From Typha latifolia (taxonomy: Eukaryota; Streptophyta; Magnoliopsida; Poales; Typhaceae), in contig CM034100.1 in the NCBI GenBank assembly GCA_019914945.1, forward strand, positions 15,697,096-15,761,095: a DNA stretch of 64,000 nucleotides, read 5' to 3'. The notes under the pieces are model-generated. The model was not told the DNA's origin. It worked only from the letters and a program-made list of their open reading frames with translations, and searched no databases. A program made the translations under genes and the position numbers. Every line of letters starts with the position of its first letter. Position 1 is the first letter of the stretch. This document shows positions 13,391 to 25,700 of the stretch, piece by piece.

Positions 13391-14209
13391 ATCAAAATTT
13401 AGGAAATTATATACATGCATGTACAGATCCAGATGCGGAGGTGATCGCATTGTCGCCGAAAACCCTAATGGCGACGAACCGCTTCATCTGCGAGGTGTGC
13501 AACAAGGGGTTCCAACGCGAGCAGAACCTCCAGCTCCACCGGCGAGGCCACAACCTCCCATGGAAGCTGAAGCAGAAGAGCGGCAACAAGGAGGTGCGCC
13601 GGAGGGTCTACCTCTGCCCGGAGCCGTCGTGCGTCCACCACGACCCCTCCCGCGCCCTCGGCGACCTCACCGGCATCAAGAAGCACTTCTTCCGCAAGCA
13701 CGGCGAGAAGAAGTGGAAGTGCGACAAGTGCTCCAAGAAGTACGCCGTCCAGTCCGACTGGCGAGCTCACTCCAAGATCTGCGGCACTCGCGAGTACCGC
13801 TGCGATTGCGGCACCCTCTTCTCGAGGTAAACAATCAAAAAGAAAAAAAAAACACTTGCTATGCTATCCTACGTTTTAATTCACAATGCGAAGAATTATA
13901 CCAGTCAACTCACCCGTCCATCATCCATGCATGACGATGATGATAATGATAATGATAATGATAATGATAATGATGATGAGTATGTTCAACTCGAGGCATG
14001 CATATCATCATAGATTTCTGCTCATCGATCGATACAATATGAATGCATTATATAAATTGGGATGTTGACGATTGCTTAATTATCCTAGTATCTTTCTTTG
14101 GTCACCTCACTCCAGGAGAGATTTCCAGTTTTCTTTTCTTTCTTTCTTTTTCTAGGGTTAGGGTTTATTTTATTTTTTTTAGGGTTGTTACGGGATTGGA
14201 TTCCGCAGT

Positions 14210-14241
<32 letters not shown>

Positions 14242-14717
14242 GTGAGGCAACTGCTCCCACGTGAATGGTCTTTAGCCACTGACTGCCATGGTCAGTCATA
14301 GAGGTTTCAACCTTTTTTTTTTCTCTTTAAACAAAAAAACATCAAGAAAGAGATAAAAAGGGTCTCCTCTTTCCTTCTTGGAAATAACGCTCTAGATTTT
14401 GTTTTTGTTGCTTCTTTCTTTTTCTTTTTCATTTCACACCACCTCATTCTTTCTCTTCTTTCAAATTCGACCCTCGTTTTTCTCATTACTTAGGTCCAGT
14501 TTTAGAATAGTTAGAAAGACAGAGAGTGAGATGGAAAAATCTCTCACTCTCTCTCTCTCTCTCTCTCTCTAGTTCACGTGTTGCCATGTAAGCGCGACCT
14601 GGCAGGCTTTGTTCTATGTGGGTTGGCTTGACGTGGTCAGGTCATTTGGCCATGTCAGAGCTACTGCACCTTTTCATGACAACCTCAGGCTTGGAACTTG
14701 CAAGGAGACTCTTTTCT

Positions 14718-14749
<32 letters not shown>

Positions 14750-16570
14750 TCCACTCATTCTTCAGTTATTCAAATATTTTGGGAGTTACATTTAGACTTC
14801 ATTGATTGAGGAGGAGAGAGGGGTCTGAGGATTGCAATGCATGTGAGAAGTTAATAGTTAGTTGGCTTACTTGGGCTTTTAATGAGGGTATACTAGAAAA
14901 GACTTTCATAGTATTGGCAAAAAATTCCTTCACTGGGGAATGCAAGAGTTCATGGGATTTGGAATTAAATGAAAGGTATCGATGGATTCCTTTCATGCTT
15001 TCTGCAAATATTCCCACCTTGCATTTATTGAAGGTTGAGTTACATATGAAGGCTTCTAGCCACTTGACATGGACTTGGCCCTTTTCAACTTTCAACTACT
15101 TAATAAGAGGGCAGGGCATTGTCATTTTATCATTATGCCATTATCCTATCAAGAGGATAGAAATGTCATTTACTGTCTCCACTGTTTATTACTTATAGTA
15201 CATGTTTAGTTTTCAATGTAAATCCTCTGAAATAAAAGTAAGTACTAGTAATAGTAGTAGTAGCAGCTTGTAGATGGTCTTTTACTCTTTAACGTGTAGT
15301 GCCTGGTAAAAATGCAGAAAGGTGGTGGTGGTGTTCGAGTATTAATAGTAGTAAAAAAAATAGTATACATAATAAGATGTTTGCATATTATTTAAGTAGC
15401 GTTTTCCGTTATTAATTAAGTGATAATGTCAAACCTTAGTATATATCATGATATCACTCAAAAATAAGTTCGATTATCTTGCACGTACTTGATACATAAA
15501 TAATTTCATGATAGTCATATTACAAGCTCATTAATAGCAATTCGTATTCAAATTTTGGATGCAGGCGTGATAGCTTCATCACCCACAGAGCCTTTTGTGA
15601 TGCTCTAGCACAGGAGAGCGCTAGGGTTCCAACCAACCAGCTGACCACCATGGCTAGCCACCACAACCTATATGGGAACAGCAACATGGCTCTAACTCTA
15701 TCTCAAGTGAATTCTCATCTCACATCCTTACAAGAGCAAACCCACCTCTCTCACTTCGATCACATCATCTCTCCGCCGCCGAATCCGCAATCGTCGTCGG
15801 CCTTCTTCCTCAGCGGCGGTGGCGGTGGCGGCAGCTCAAACCAAGTCTTTAGTAAAGATTCACAGCCCCAGCATTCCTTGCTTCAAGACAAGCCCTTCCA
15901 TGGCTTGGTGCAACTCTCAGACCTCCAAAGCAACACGGCTAGCTTCTTCTCCAACAATAAGAATGCTTCGTTCATGAGTAATGCTAGCAATAATGGCGGT
16001 AATAATCAGAACATGCAGCTAATGATGCCCTACCAGTTCAACGGTGGAAATCTTATGGGGGATCACTTGAGCGGAGATGTTTCTTCTCTGTACAGCAACA
16101 ACCCGGCCGAGCCAGTTCTTCCGCAGATGTCGGCGACGGCGTTGTTGCAGAAGGCAGCTCAGATGGGTGCAACCACAAGTTTCAGGACTAGCTTTAACGT
16201 GGAGAATCTTCATGCAAACCAAATGCAAGAGATGATGAATTCCATCGCAAATGGCAGTGCAGGGCTATTCGGAGCGAGTTGCACCACCGGGGAGCATGAA
16301 CAAGAGAGTACTCGAGGACTCGGCGATTTCGACCCGAGCATGTCTAACATGGTTAAAGGGAAGATCCAAGATAACTTCTCGTCTGCGAGCCTCGGAGTTT
16401 CCGATCAGCTAACGAGAGATTTCCTAGGAGTTGGAGGCATGGTGAGAGGAATGGGAGGTGGAGGGATGAGTCAGAGAGAGCAGCATCATGGCATAGATCA
16501 TATGAGCTCTTTGGATGCTGAGATCAAATCTGCAACATCTAGTAGAGTGTTTGGTGGAGGGAGTCTGTAG
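13050..16570 (+). CDS. IDD: INDETERMINATE-domain (IDD) C2H2 zinc-finger transcription factor, 3 exons
   Basis: Coding exons 13050-13230, 13427-13826 and 15565-16570 give 528 codons. Residues about 54-60 hold a basic [10 protein letters not shown] segment, a likely nuclear localisation signal. The INDETERMINATE domain follows: [13 protein letters not shown], then finger 1 ([21 protein letters not shown]), finger 2 opening at [14 protein letters not shown], and the two fingers of [20 protein letters not shown] and [18 protein letters not shown]. The last exon is rich in Asn, Ser, Gly and Gln and carries two motifs shared by the JACKDAW/NUTCRACKER/MAGPIE group: [15 protein letters not shown] and LTRDFLG, reported in that group to contact SCARECROW/DELLA-type GRAS partners. 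It is therefore probably a nuclear DNA-binding partner of GRAS proteins; the exact orthologue is not resolved. The first intron has a GC donor (13231-13232). Exon 2 is much more GC-rich than its flanks. Confidence 0.93.
13311..13391. repeat. Compound TC/TA microsatellite in IDD intron 1
   Basis: About 30 TC units run directly into about 10 TA units, ending roughly 35 nt before the intron acceptor at 13425-13426. On the sense strand this is an extended polypyrimidine tract. Confidence 0.9.
13936..13979. repeat. GATAAT-type microsatellite in IDD intron 2
   Basis: Alternating TGA and TAA triplets in the large second IDD intron (13827-15564). That intron also holds GA/CT runs near 14210, 14545 and 14725, a telomere-like AGGGTTAGGGTTT at about 14154 and two CACGTG palindromes near 14258 and 14573. 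No separate gene is visible in it. Confidence 0.8.
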
Positions 16571-18599
16571 GAAGAGAGATCAAAGAGAAGACTCAAGAAG
16601 AGAGGAGAAAGAGTCAGTCAAGGCTTAGTAGTTGCTGTTTGGTTGCTGTTTAGTAGTATAGTAAGGTTAGAAATACATATGTGTGTAGTTTTTAGAGGGT
16701 CATATCTCTCATATCTTTTACTCTACACAAGTAACATTTTGCTTTTTACAAGTAAATATCTCTTAAGAGATACACATTAGAAAGCTCGAAAGTACTTCAA
16801 ATACTTTATTTATTTATTTTTGTTTTCTCTCCGTCTAGTTATCAATAAATGAGCATGCTTTGATTAATTAAGGCCGTCTCTTAATTTATTCTATTATATT
16901 AGTTTCTGTAATTCATCTAAGGGTTACATAATTTAGGACATGTTTGGATAACCAAATTCGGACAGGATTATGTGAGAATTTAGTTTTCCATGTGGGTGTT
17001 TGGATATTTTTTTCAACGAAAAGTTTTTCATTGTAAAACACCCACTTTTTATAAGGGAAAAAATTAATCCACTCTTGACTGGATTTTTTTTTTTTTTTTT
17101 TTTACCTCTACACTCTCTCTACCTCATTCTTTTTTCTCTTAAGCGGTAAAAATAGACTAGATAGGATCGATCATATAGTGATAAAATTATATCCTTATCT
17201 ATAAATTTTCTTATGATACGGATCCCAATACAGATAGCAAATTTAATTACAATATTTGTTAAGTACAATCATGGATACGGACCAAATATCAGATATATTT
17301 GTATTCATTTTTTAAGTGTATAAGAACTTGTGAAATCTAGACAATTAGTAAATATATGTGAAACTTAGATTAGCCATATAAAAGTATTTAAAAATGTTTT
17401 ATATCACTAAACTAAATGATACGACAGTATTGTTTCAGATATTAATCTTCGATTATATATATATCCATAGCTATGAATATAAATTCGGATATGAAGACAG
17501 GATAGAAAAATCTCAATGCTGGCAAAATTCAAAACTGGATCCACAAACCCTACTCCCTCTCATAGCACCACTTTCTTCTCTCCACACTCTACCTCCTCAA
17601 AGCAACACCACCACCACCACCACCACCACATTCTCTGCTTGCGACCTCTTCCCCCTCCTATCTCTCTTTGTTCTACGTTGTTTTTCCTCCAAAATTCCCT
17701 AAAATCTTCAGATAATATTAAATTAATTTAAAGGAAATTGAAAAAAAAAAAAAACATAGGATACTTTAGTTGCAGTTTTCCAAATTTCTATAAAAAATTA
17801 TCCTAACTTGTCTAAATAAGTCCTTAGTGAGAGACGTGCCAATGTATATATATACTAGGGAGACCTAGTCTCTTATCTAGCTTATAATTAACTTGTGGAC
17901 TCATGCTAAAAAAAAGTTAAAAAGGAGGGATTGGATTCCATCTTTTGTTCAGTTTTTCTTCTTTATTTTAATAATAGGCATCTTTTGTTCAGTTTTTGAG
18001 GTACATATTATACCTCTTCTCCATGTAGAGGGGGACGGAGATCGTCTGCAGCCCTTGCTGCATGCCTTCGGGTATTTGACAGTCGATAATAGAGAGGCCA
18101 GTCCCGTATTCCAAGGGAGATCTTTCTGTTTCTTTTTAATATTCTTTTGAGGCAATGTGTTGCAAGAGAAAACTCCTTACCATTTGAAACATCTGTTCCA
18201 AAACCTGCAGTCTCATTTATGGATATTGCTTCTCCTGCAACAACTGGAAGTGGCAGTGGAGCTGAAGGTCGTAGATGTTAGCTGCAGGAACGTGAAACAA
18301 CAAACCATCTTTAGTTAGGGATGACAACGAGAATGCTTCTCAAATGGTTTAAAGCATCTCTCACCCAAAAACAAACAAAGAAAAAAACTTATGGTTATCG
18401 TCTCGGAGGAGCAGACGATCGAGTTAAATTAATGGATATTCATAAATGAAGATAACAGACTCATAGATGGGCTCTCGGATCAGCTTTTATTGGTTTCAGT
18501 CTAATTCCATGGCTGGGTGTAATTATAGTGATTTAAACTCCTATTAGATTCTAATGGAAAAGAAGTTTTGGACAGTTTTGTTCCTTGGATATGGCTTCT
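16571..18599. other. IDD 3' flank and intergenic sequence
   Basis: Contains the IDD 3' UTR, the tentative inverted-repeat element and about 770 bp with no recognised gene. A 19-base segment beginning CATCTTTTGTTCAG is repeated near 17939 and 17980. Some of the 18.2-18.6 kb sequence may belong to the LINE relic, but I see no diagnostic motif there. Confidence 0.5.
16935..17824. mobile_element. Possible non-autonomous inverted-repeat element
   Basis: AGGACATGTTTGGATAA at 16935-16951 is matched in reverse complement by the sequence ending at 17824, 13 of 17 bases identical by hand. The roughly 890-bp interior is AT-rich and noncoding, with a poly-T run, a CCA run near 17608 and no transposase frame. 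I could not define a clear target-site duplication, so the call is tentative. Confidence 0.3.
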
Positions 18600-19400
18600 T
18601 TTAATAGTTTACTCGGATCTGCTGGATTGATTGAGTTTCTCTCTGAAAGTGAGATTTTATGGAATCAAGGGTCGAGACAAATTTGGCTGAGGAGGTTGAT
18701 CTGAATACTAAGTTCAGAATAATTATATTACTCATCTAATACATAATAACACGTTCCAGTTTCAGATATTATTAAATGAATCCGTCAGGTTTTCGTCAAT
18801 CGCTATAAATCTTTATTTCATCATCAATCAGATTCGTCTGCCTTAATCCATTGGTATGCTCTCTATTCTTCATCTAAAGATAAATTTCTCCATTTTAACC
18901 TACCCTTAGTTTTAAAAAAGAAGTATCGACTTCTTTAACCATGACGTTCACCTGGCGGGTTTCAATAAATAAATCTCTAAATCACGATGATGCTTCTCTG
19001 GTCAAGGATTTCAGACTTTCTAGTCCTATGAATTGCTTGTAAAAAGGCTATCACAAAGGTTTTGGCTAATCGTCTTGCTCCTCTTATGGGCTCTTCTATC
19101 ATTCTTCATTGTTCAATCTGCTTTTATTAAAGGGAGAAGTATTTTGGGATAGTTTTTGTGATAGCCCAAGAATTGCTGCTCTCTTGGTCCAGTAGATCTT
19201 TACATCGGAAGGCTTCTCTTGCTACGGTTAGTTGGGATGTTAGTTTCAATATTTTCAACGTGTTAGCTTGTCCTTCTTGATGGATCAAATAGATTGACTG
19301 TCGTTTATCTTCTTTCTGCTACCTCAGCTATACCCTTATTAATGGTTTTCCAAATAATTATTTTAAGTCCAAGAGATGTTTGCATCAAGTTAAAATAGAG
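18600..19400 (+). mobile_element. Degenerate LINE (non-LTR retrotransposon) fragment, reverse transcriptase region
   Basis: Broken frames on the plus strand resemble plant L1-type reverse transcriptase. Near 18630-18710 a segment reads FLSESEILWNQGSRQIWLR followed, after a frameshift, by DLNTKF, like the xEIxWKQRSRxxWLxxGDxNTKFF stretch before the domain. Near 19005-19140 there is DFRLSSPMNCL, then KAITKVLANRLAPLMGSS and a KGR-type motif, like DFRPISLLNC, the KVLANRL block and QSAFxKGR. Near 19170-19370 come IAQELLLSW, ASLATVSWDVS and SYTLINGFP. Stops and frameshifts occur throughout, so it is a dead relic. Its 5' limit and any poly-A tail are not clear. Confidence 0.7.
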
Positions 19401-19715
19401 CAGTATGATTTCCGATTAAGGTCTAAAAGGGCACTTCAAGTTATTGTCAAGGTTAATAATATGAAGAAAAAAATAAATTGAAATGAAGAGATTAGTACGT
19501 ACCCAAATCTAGATTCATTACAACTTAAATATTTAGAATTTGTCTGGATAAGTAAGCAGCATCACAACACAAGACAAGCATAAATTTAAGTCAAACTAAA
19601 CATACAGAAACAGAAGCAACAAATAACAAGAAGCCGTAGGAGCTTAAGGTGTACTATAAGGCAGCCAAAAGGGAACTAACCCAACTTGAAGCAGCTTTCT
19701 GAGGAACTCGGGAGA

Positions 19716-22700
19716 CTAACAATAAAACATGACCCTTTTAACATTCTCCTTCAGAGCAGGCAGAGGTCTGACGGCAACGTTTCCAGGTGTCCTTGTACTG
19801 CGAGGACCACCGGTAGGAACTCCACGACCGACTGCCACACCACTTGCCATTGACCCACTATCCGACGTCTCAGGTTCCAAGTAAAACCGAGCACGGAATG
19901 CAGCAAGATGAGCATAATATGCAGGAGGCACTGCCAAATAAAAAACAGCATATGAGAGCCAAGTTTGGAGGATTCAAAGCATCTCGAGGGATTGAACTCA
20001 AGACAACATTTACCTATTGACACGGAGCGGGTGCACCTAGCATAGCTGCAAAATAGAAGCAAGCTCTAGTTAAAAAGGACTACTGTTACTGATACCTGAG
20101 ACAATAAAAGTTGTGTACTAAGATGATAGAATTAAGTGTGCATTACGTGTAGCACAGGTTGTTTGTGAGAGATTGCAGTGCATCGGCAGTGAATTTATTC
20201 TCATCCCACAAAACATGGTAGTGAGCAGGGCGGCTTGTTCCCTGCCAAATGTAAGTAGTTTCAATAAAAATAAGCACTAGATTAAGTAAATAAAAGAAGC
20301 AACATAAAACAATGATGGCACATTACCTGAATGCCGGCGTGACTACATAGGTAGAAATCAAACTCAGTTGGATGGCAAATCTTAGAATCAACCACTGTGC
20401 CTGCCATTAAAAGGGCAACAGTTCAAAATTTCAGAACACAGCACCATGAAGCCAGGAATTTTTTGCATTTGTCAATATCTAACCTGGCAATATATTTCCA
20501 CTCCTATCCACAGACCGCTGATCATTATGATTATTAGCAAACAGACGTGTATGATGCCTCTTCTGAACAACAACAAACGTCACCGGTGGCTGGTAATCAG
20601 GCTCCAATGAAACACATGCCTGAGTTGAACATTTTAAAAAAATCAGCTAGGATTAGCTGGATAAGAAAAGGTTTACAGTGGAAAAGAATTTTCTACAGCT
20701 GTCCTTAAAATGACTTACCTTTCGGATGGCATCAAGTTCATACAATAATACTTGATAAAATTGTCCCTCACTGACACCATCCCTGATAGAGAGGTATCAT
20801 GATAATCATGTAGCAGGATCAAGTATGAATACTAGAGTAGAGAATGATACCTGTAAAATATAATTCGCTGAGGTTTCTGCCCAGTTGATCTTTTGAACGA
20901 AATGAGAAGCTCCCTACAAATTACAGTACAGTATATAAGGGTCTTCCCGCAAACCAAAAACAGAACGTCAAAGTAGCACCAGAACTTCAATTCAAGTGGT
21001 CAGTAGTGCATAGAAATATCAAAAACAGACCTAATCATGCCACCAGTGACTGGTCCGCGTTGTGGATCTTGCCCGACTTTAAACAGATCCTGGATTAGCT
21101 CTTGCCGATGGGCTTGTGCACTAACTAATCCAGCATACTTGGTGACCTCTGGCCAATCTTGAGAAGCAACAACCTGAATAGCCCGAACATGGCAGTCCTT
21201 ATGCAAGTCAGAATTTGTACAAATGTTTATTCAAGGAACATAATTTATTGACTTATATATATCACCAAAAAAATGAGAACTTACAGCTGCAATGGAAGGG
21301 CTGGAATCCTCTCCAGGATGAGGATGAGTTACATCAGCACCAAATATAATTGTTGGTCTGTCACTGACCAGAGGTATCCTCCTTGTCAGAGCATCCATTA
21401 GTACAGTATTTCTTCCTCCAACCTATGCATTAAGTTGATGTAAGCTATAACAGTTCAGAGAAGAAGAGTATTTCATCATAAAGGAAAAAAACTGACCTTA
21501 ACATTGATCTTAAGAGCAACATTTGCAAGATATTGCTTGCTCATCTTAAACACATGCTTCGTCAGGCAACATTGTGAGACTAATCCAAGGTCTGTCTCAC
21601 ATATTCTTTTCAGGTCCCCTGTAACAATTAGCAATAACATGTAGCAGATCATGACATCAGATCAAAGAACAATGACGGAAACAGAGGTGTCTAGTAGGAA
21701 GCATACCATATAGAGAACCATTATTGTCAGGCAATATCACAATCAGCAAATCAAGCTCCCTGCCCTGTGATCTAAGTATTCTCATGACCTCCTGATACCG
21801 TGTTTTGAGAGCTCTTTCCACATGCTCAGGCCGAGCAGTTAATGGAGGAAGGACAGGCTCTAGTGCAAAGTCCTACATAAGCAAATAATAACAGGAATGC
21901 TAATTAAAAGTCAATGTTATATCTAGAATATATCCTCCTAGCTTCCGTCAAATTACTGGATCAGCACAACCGTACCATTCCAGATACTTGGCACATCAGA
22001 GCCAACTCGTAACAAAATCCCCTAGCAGCATTATCTTGAACACTTCGTGAAAAGTTTATGCATGTCCAGTTACTTACCCTCCCACCGTTGACCATTTTCT
22101 ACATTCCAAAAGGAGAAAAAACCAACAGTCAGAAGAGCAAAACAAATGACTTTCTCAACTACTATTTATCTCAAAAAAATAATGAGGTGGAATAAATATA
22201 TAAAATTGAGGAAGTCCAGAAAAAGTTAGCTGGACTGATATTAGAAACATTAATATCTTCAAGACCAAGCAGATGGGGTTTTAGGAAGTTAGTTGGACTA
22301 GTACATTCAATGCACCGTGCACACTTCTAGAAACTGATTTGGTCGAAATTGACTGGTCATAAATGTTACAAAACATTGGGTCTTATGAGCACACTTCTCA
22401 CCCCCATTTTCCTAGGAGAAGCATGTTACCATAGGCAATTTCAACATTTGTACTGTAGAGTGTTTCCAAGTTCGCATAGTTAGCATATACAAGGGAGGCA
22501 GCACTAGGCATAACAGTCAAGCTTTATCTGCATATTCAAGACAGAACACCCCCTCCAAAAGTCAGTTTAAAACCTATACCTCTTGCTCTTCCCAACTGCA
22601 CAATGGCAAGAACCTAGTAGAGTAGAATTGTAGCAAAATATGAGAGGCATACCAAAGTAAAATAAATACTTGAATAAAACAGAGGTAATAACAAAAAAGG

Positions 22701-25700
22701 AAAAACAATCATGTGGTGATCAAATCAAGTCGAATCAGCTAAGGCTCCAAATGCACATCATTCACAAGTAATACCTTATTCATCATATTCCACTGACCAA
22801 CTTTGGGCAAGCAATCCTTCTCTCTACCAGTATCGTGGTATTTAAGCTAAAATAAAAGACAAGAAACATAGTCATAATATATACCAGCTTAATGAAATGA
22901 AGAGTGGCACAACAGGACAAATGAAACCTACCCATGGAGCTGGTAGAATTCGAGCCTCAACTGAAGCAAGTTTCTCATCAATTCTTATACCAAACTCTTG
23001 GGCGTATGGGTCTTCATGGTATGCATTGTGATGAACAGTCTGATCATAGTAAAAAGCAAAAAATAAGGTAAGAAATGCAATAAACAAACGATGTGGAAAA
23101 GTAACAAGTTAACATAAAAAAGAATTGCTAAGGCAAACAATTGTTACCATCAATGATAGAGGGAGAACAGTTAATAAGTTTACATAGCAAAATTACTATA
23201 AATCAAACTGCATTGGGGTGTAGAAATCATGAAATAATTGTTGCATATACCCAACTATGAGAAAACTTACAATAACTCCTTTTTGAACCAAAAATGCATA
23301 TAAAAGAGAGAAACAAACTAATTTAGTGATGCCAAGACATTGTTCTGGATTAGAAACACAACTTTTTTTTTCTTTTAGATTCTCTTACTAGTGAAGGTAA
23401 ATGTCAAGGGAAGGATCAGAATTCCAGGTAATTTCCAACAGGCTTGCTGGTGGGCTCACTAAGGTTCGAAGGTCATTTTCCCAGTCCTTAATATTAGAAA
23501 CAACAACATTAAAGAACATAATTGCTGATAGGATCCTTCATCCAGCCCCTTATTCCATGAAAAGAGAGATGAAACAATAAAATAAAATCATCAGGTCCTA
23601 GTACCAGAAAGAAGACTCAAATCGGCACCTTCAACAATTGCATTCAATTTTGTTTAACAATTTGATAAAGTATAAGGGTTGGCTCAGTGGTTACAGTGCA
23701 GCATCAGAACTGCTAACTTCACTAGGATTTCAGTCCCTCTTTCAGTTATGTTGATTCAACGATGCATCTGACGACGTCATAAAAAAATAAACAATTGGTA
23801 ATAGTACTCCAACCAAGGGAGGGGACCCAATCATCCTACACTGGACAAGGAAGGCCAATAATCAGAAGAAGAAAAGACCAATTTGATGTGTATAGCAAGT
23901 CAATAGATACAGCTCATACTTCATAACACAACCATTCTATCCATGTTTTACAGACAACATACATAATGATAACAGCACAGATGTTCAAGGCAGTAAATTT
24001 ATCATCGAAAACCTGTCAGACTTTGCAATAAAAAATGAATATTGCTTATTAGCAATTACAGGCAACATTGATTGCTTACATATTATAAAAGGACAAATGT
24101 ATCATGCCAAAGCTACTCAACATATCCAAAACAAGATATAAGATGCAACATTAAAAAAACCTGACCATCCAATAAACAAGTTCAATCATATGGTATCACC
24201 AGCAATACATAGACAGCACAAGAAGAAAAGAATTACCTGCAGTATATCTAGTTCCCGCTCATGAGGACGCTGGCAGGTCACCTTAAGGAGAGCAGTTATC
24301 TGTTTCTCATTCAATCTCTTTGAGTACCTTTGTCCTTCAACAATCTTGCATACCTGAAAGTTAAATGTGCACAAAACAAATTACAATGCATATAACCTAA
24401 TTGGAAAAACCTACAGATCATGTCAGAATTGGAAGAGGACAGCTGAGCATAAAGAACAGCTAATAAGACATAGCCCGAGTGGATCTACATGCTGACCTCC
24501 ATGGGAAGATAATTCGGCCGCTGTTGATTTCCAACTTGCAAACAAGGTAAAAAGGTATGTTGTATATTAAAACCATAGGTCTCCTGAAAATATTGGACAA
24601 CAGACTTCATTGTACCATGGTCATCAACGGGGAACCTGGTAATATAAAAAACCAGACAAGAACTCAGACCAGCAGAATAAATCTTGTCAAAGGAATATAA
24701 GATACGAGGCTATGAGGAAATGAATTAACATAAAGGATGAGGCAGATGCAACATAAGGGAGGTTCTTCCTAAAAGAAAAGAGGCTCCATACGTTAATTCT
24801 CTAGTTGCTTGTGACGTTAGACCAGATATGCGGTATTTTCTACGCATATTGCCTCGATGTGTAACCTCAACCTTCACACCTCTCAGAGCCTTCTTGATCT
24901 ACATAAATAACCAGGAAATATGAGAACATAAAAAGGGTAAGTACCAAAGCTATAAGATATGTACTAGGCTTCTTAAGAAAAAGGTTCAGCATATTCCTTC
25001 AAAAGAACAGTAGCACATCTATTTATATTACTAAAGGGAAACAAACCTTCACACGATCAGCATCAGATAATGGTCTAACTGAAATGTCTCTGTTCAGAAG
25101 CTGTGCGACAAAGTCGATTACCGGCAAAGGTTCAATGAAAGCAGTTGAAGACATATCTACAAAACATATTGAATCCTTTACTGAACATACAGCCATATGC
25201 CAATATACATAATACCATCTTAATTAACATGCAAATCCTTCATAAGTTAAAATTTACTCCTTTTTATTCCTGGAAACTCCAGTAAATAGGTAAAGAAATG
25301 GAGGATAAATTCGGTACTTGAGCTCAAGGTCTTAAGTCTAATTAAAGGCTAAAAGAATTAAAAAGAAAAGAAACTCTCATGCAGTGATGCAGAAGCAGAT
25401 TTTTTAACAATGCTGCATGGCTTCAAATCTCAAATTTATGGCATTAACTCAAATAGACCAAGTCAGAAGCTGTCTAACCAATATTAAGCGATAGTCCCAT
25501 CTGAGTGGGGCGTATACTCTGATAGAAGCCACGCCAACTTTCCAACCCTTCACCAAGCTTTTGACGTCTTCCTAAATTAGGTGAATAAAATGACCGACCA
25601 ACTGGTGAATATCTGTAATGTACAATGTGGCATGCCTTGTCACACCCTCATATCACAAAAATACACAAGATGGTAAGCTAGACAGAAGACAAGACTATTA

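Noticed and set aside
13419..13934. 171-residue frame overlapping IDD exon 2
   Set aside because: An alternative frame of the GC-rich zinc-finger exon; only the IDD frame gives fingers.
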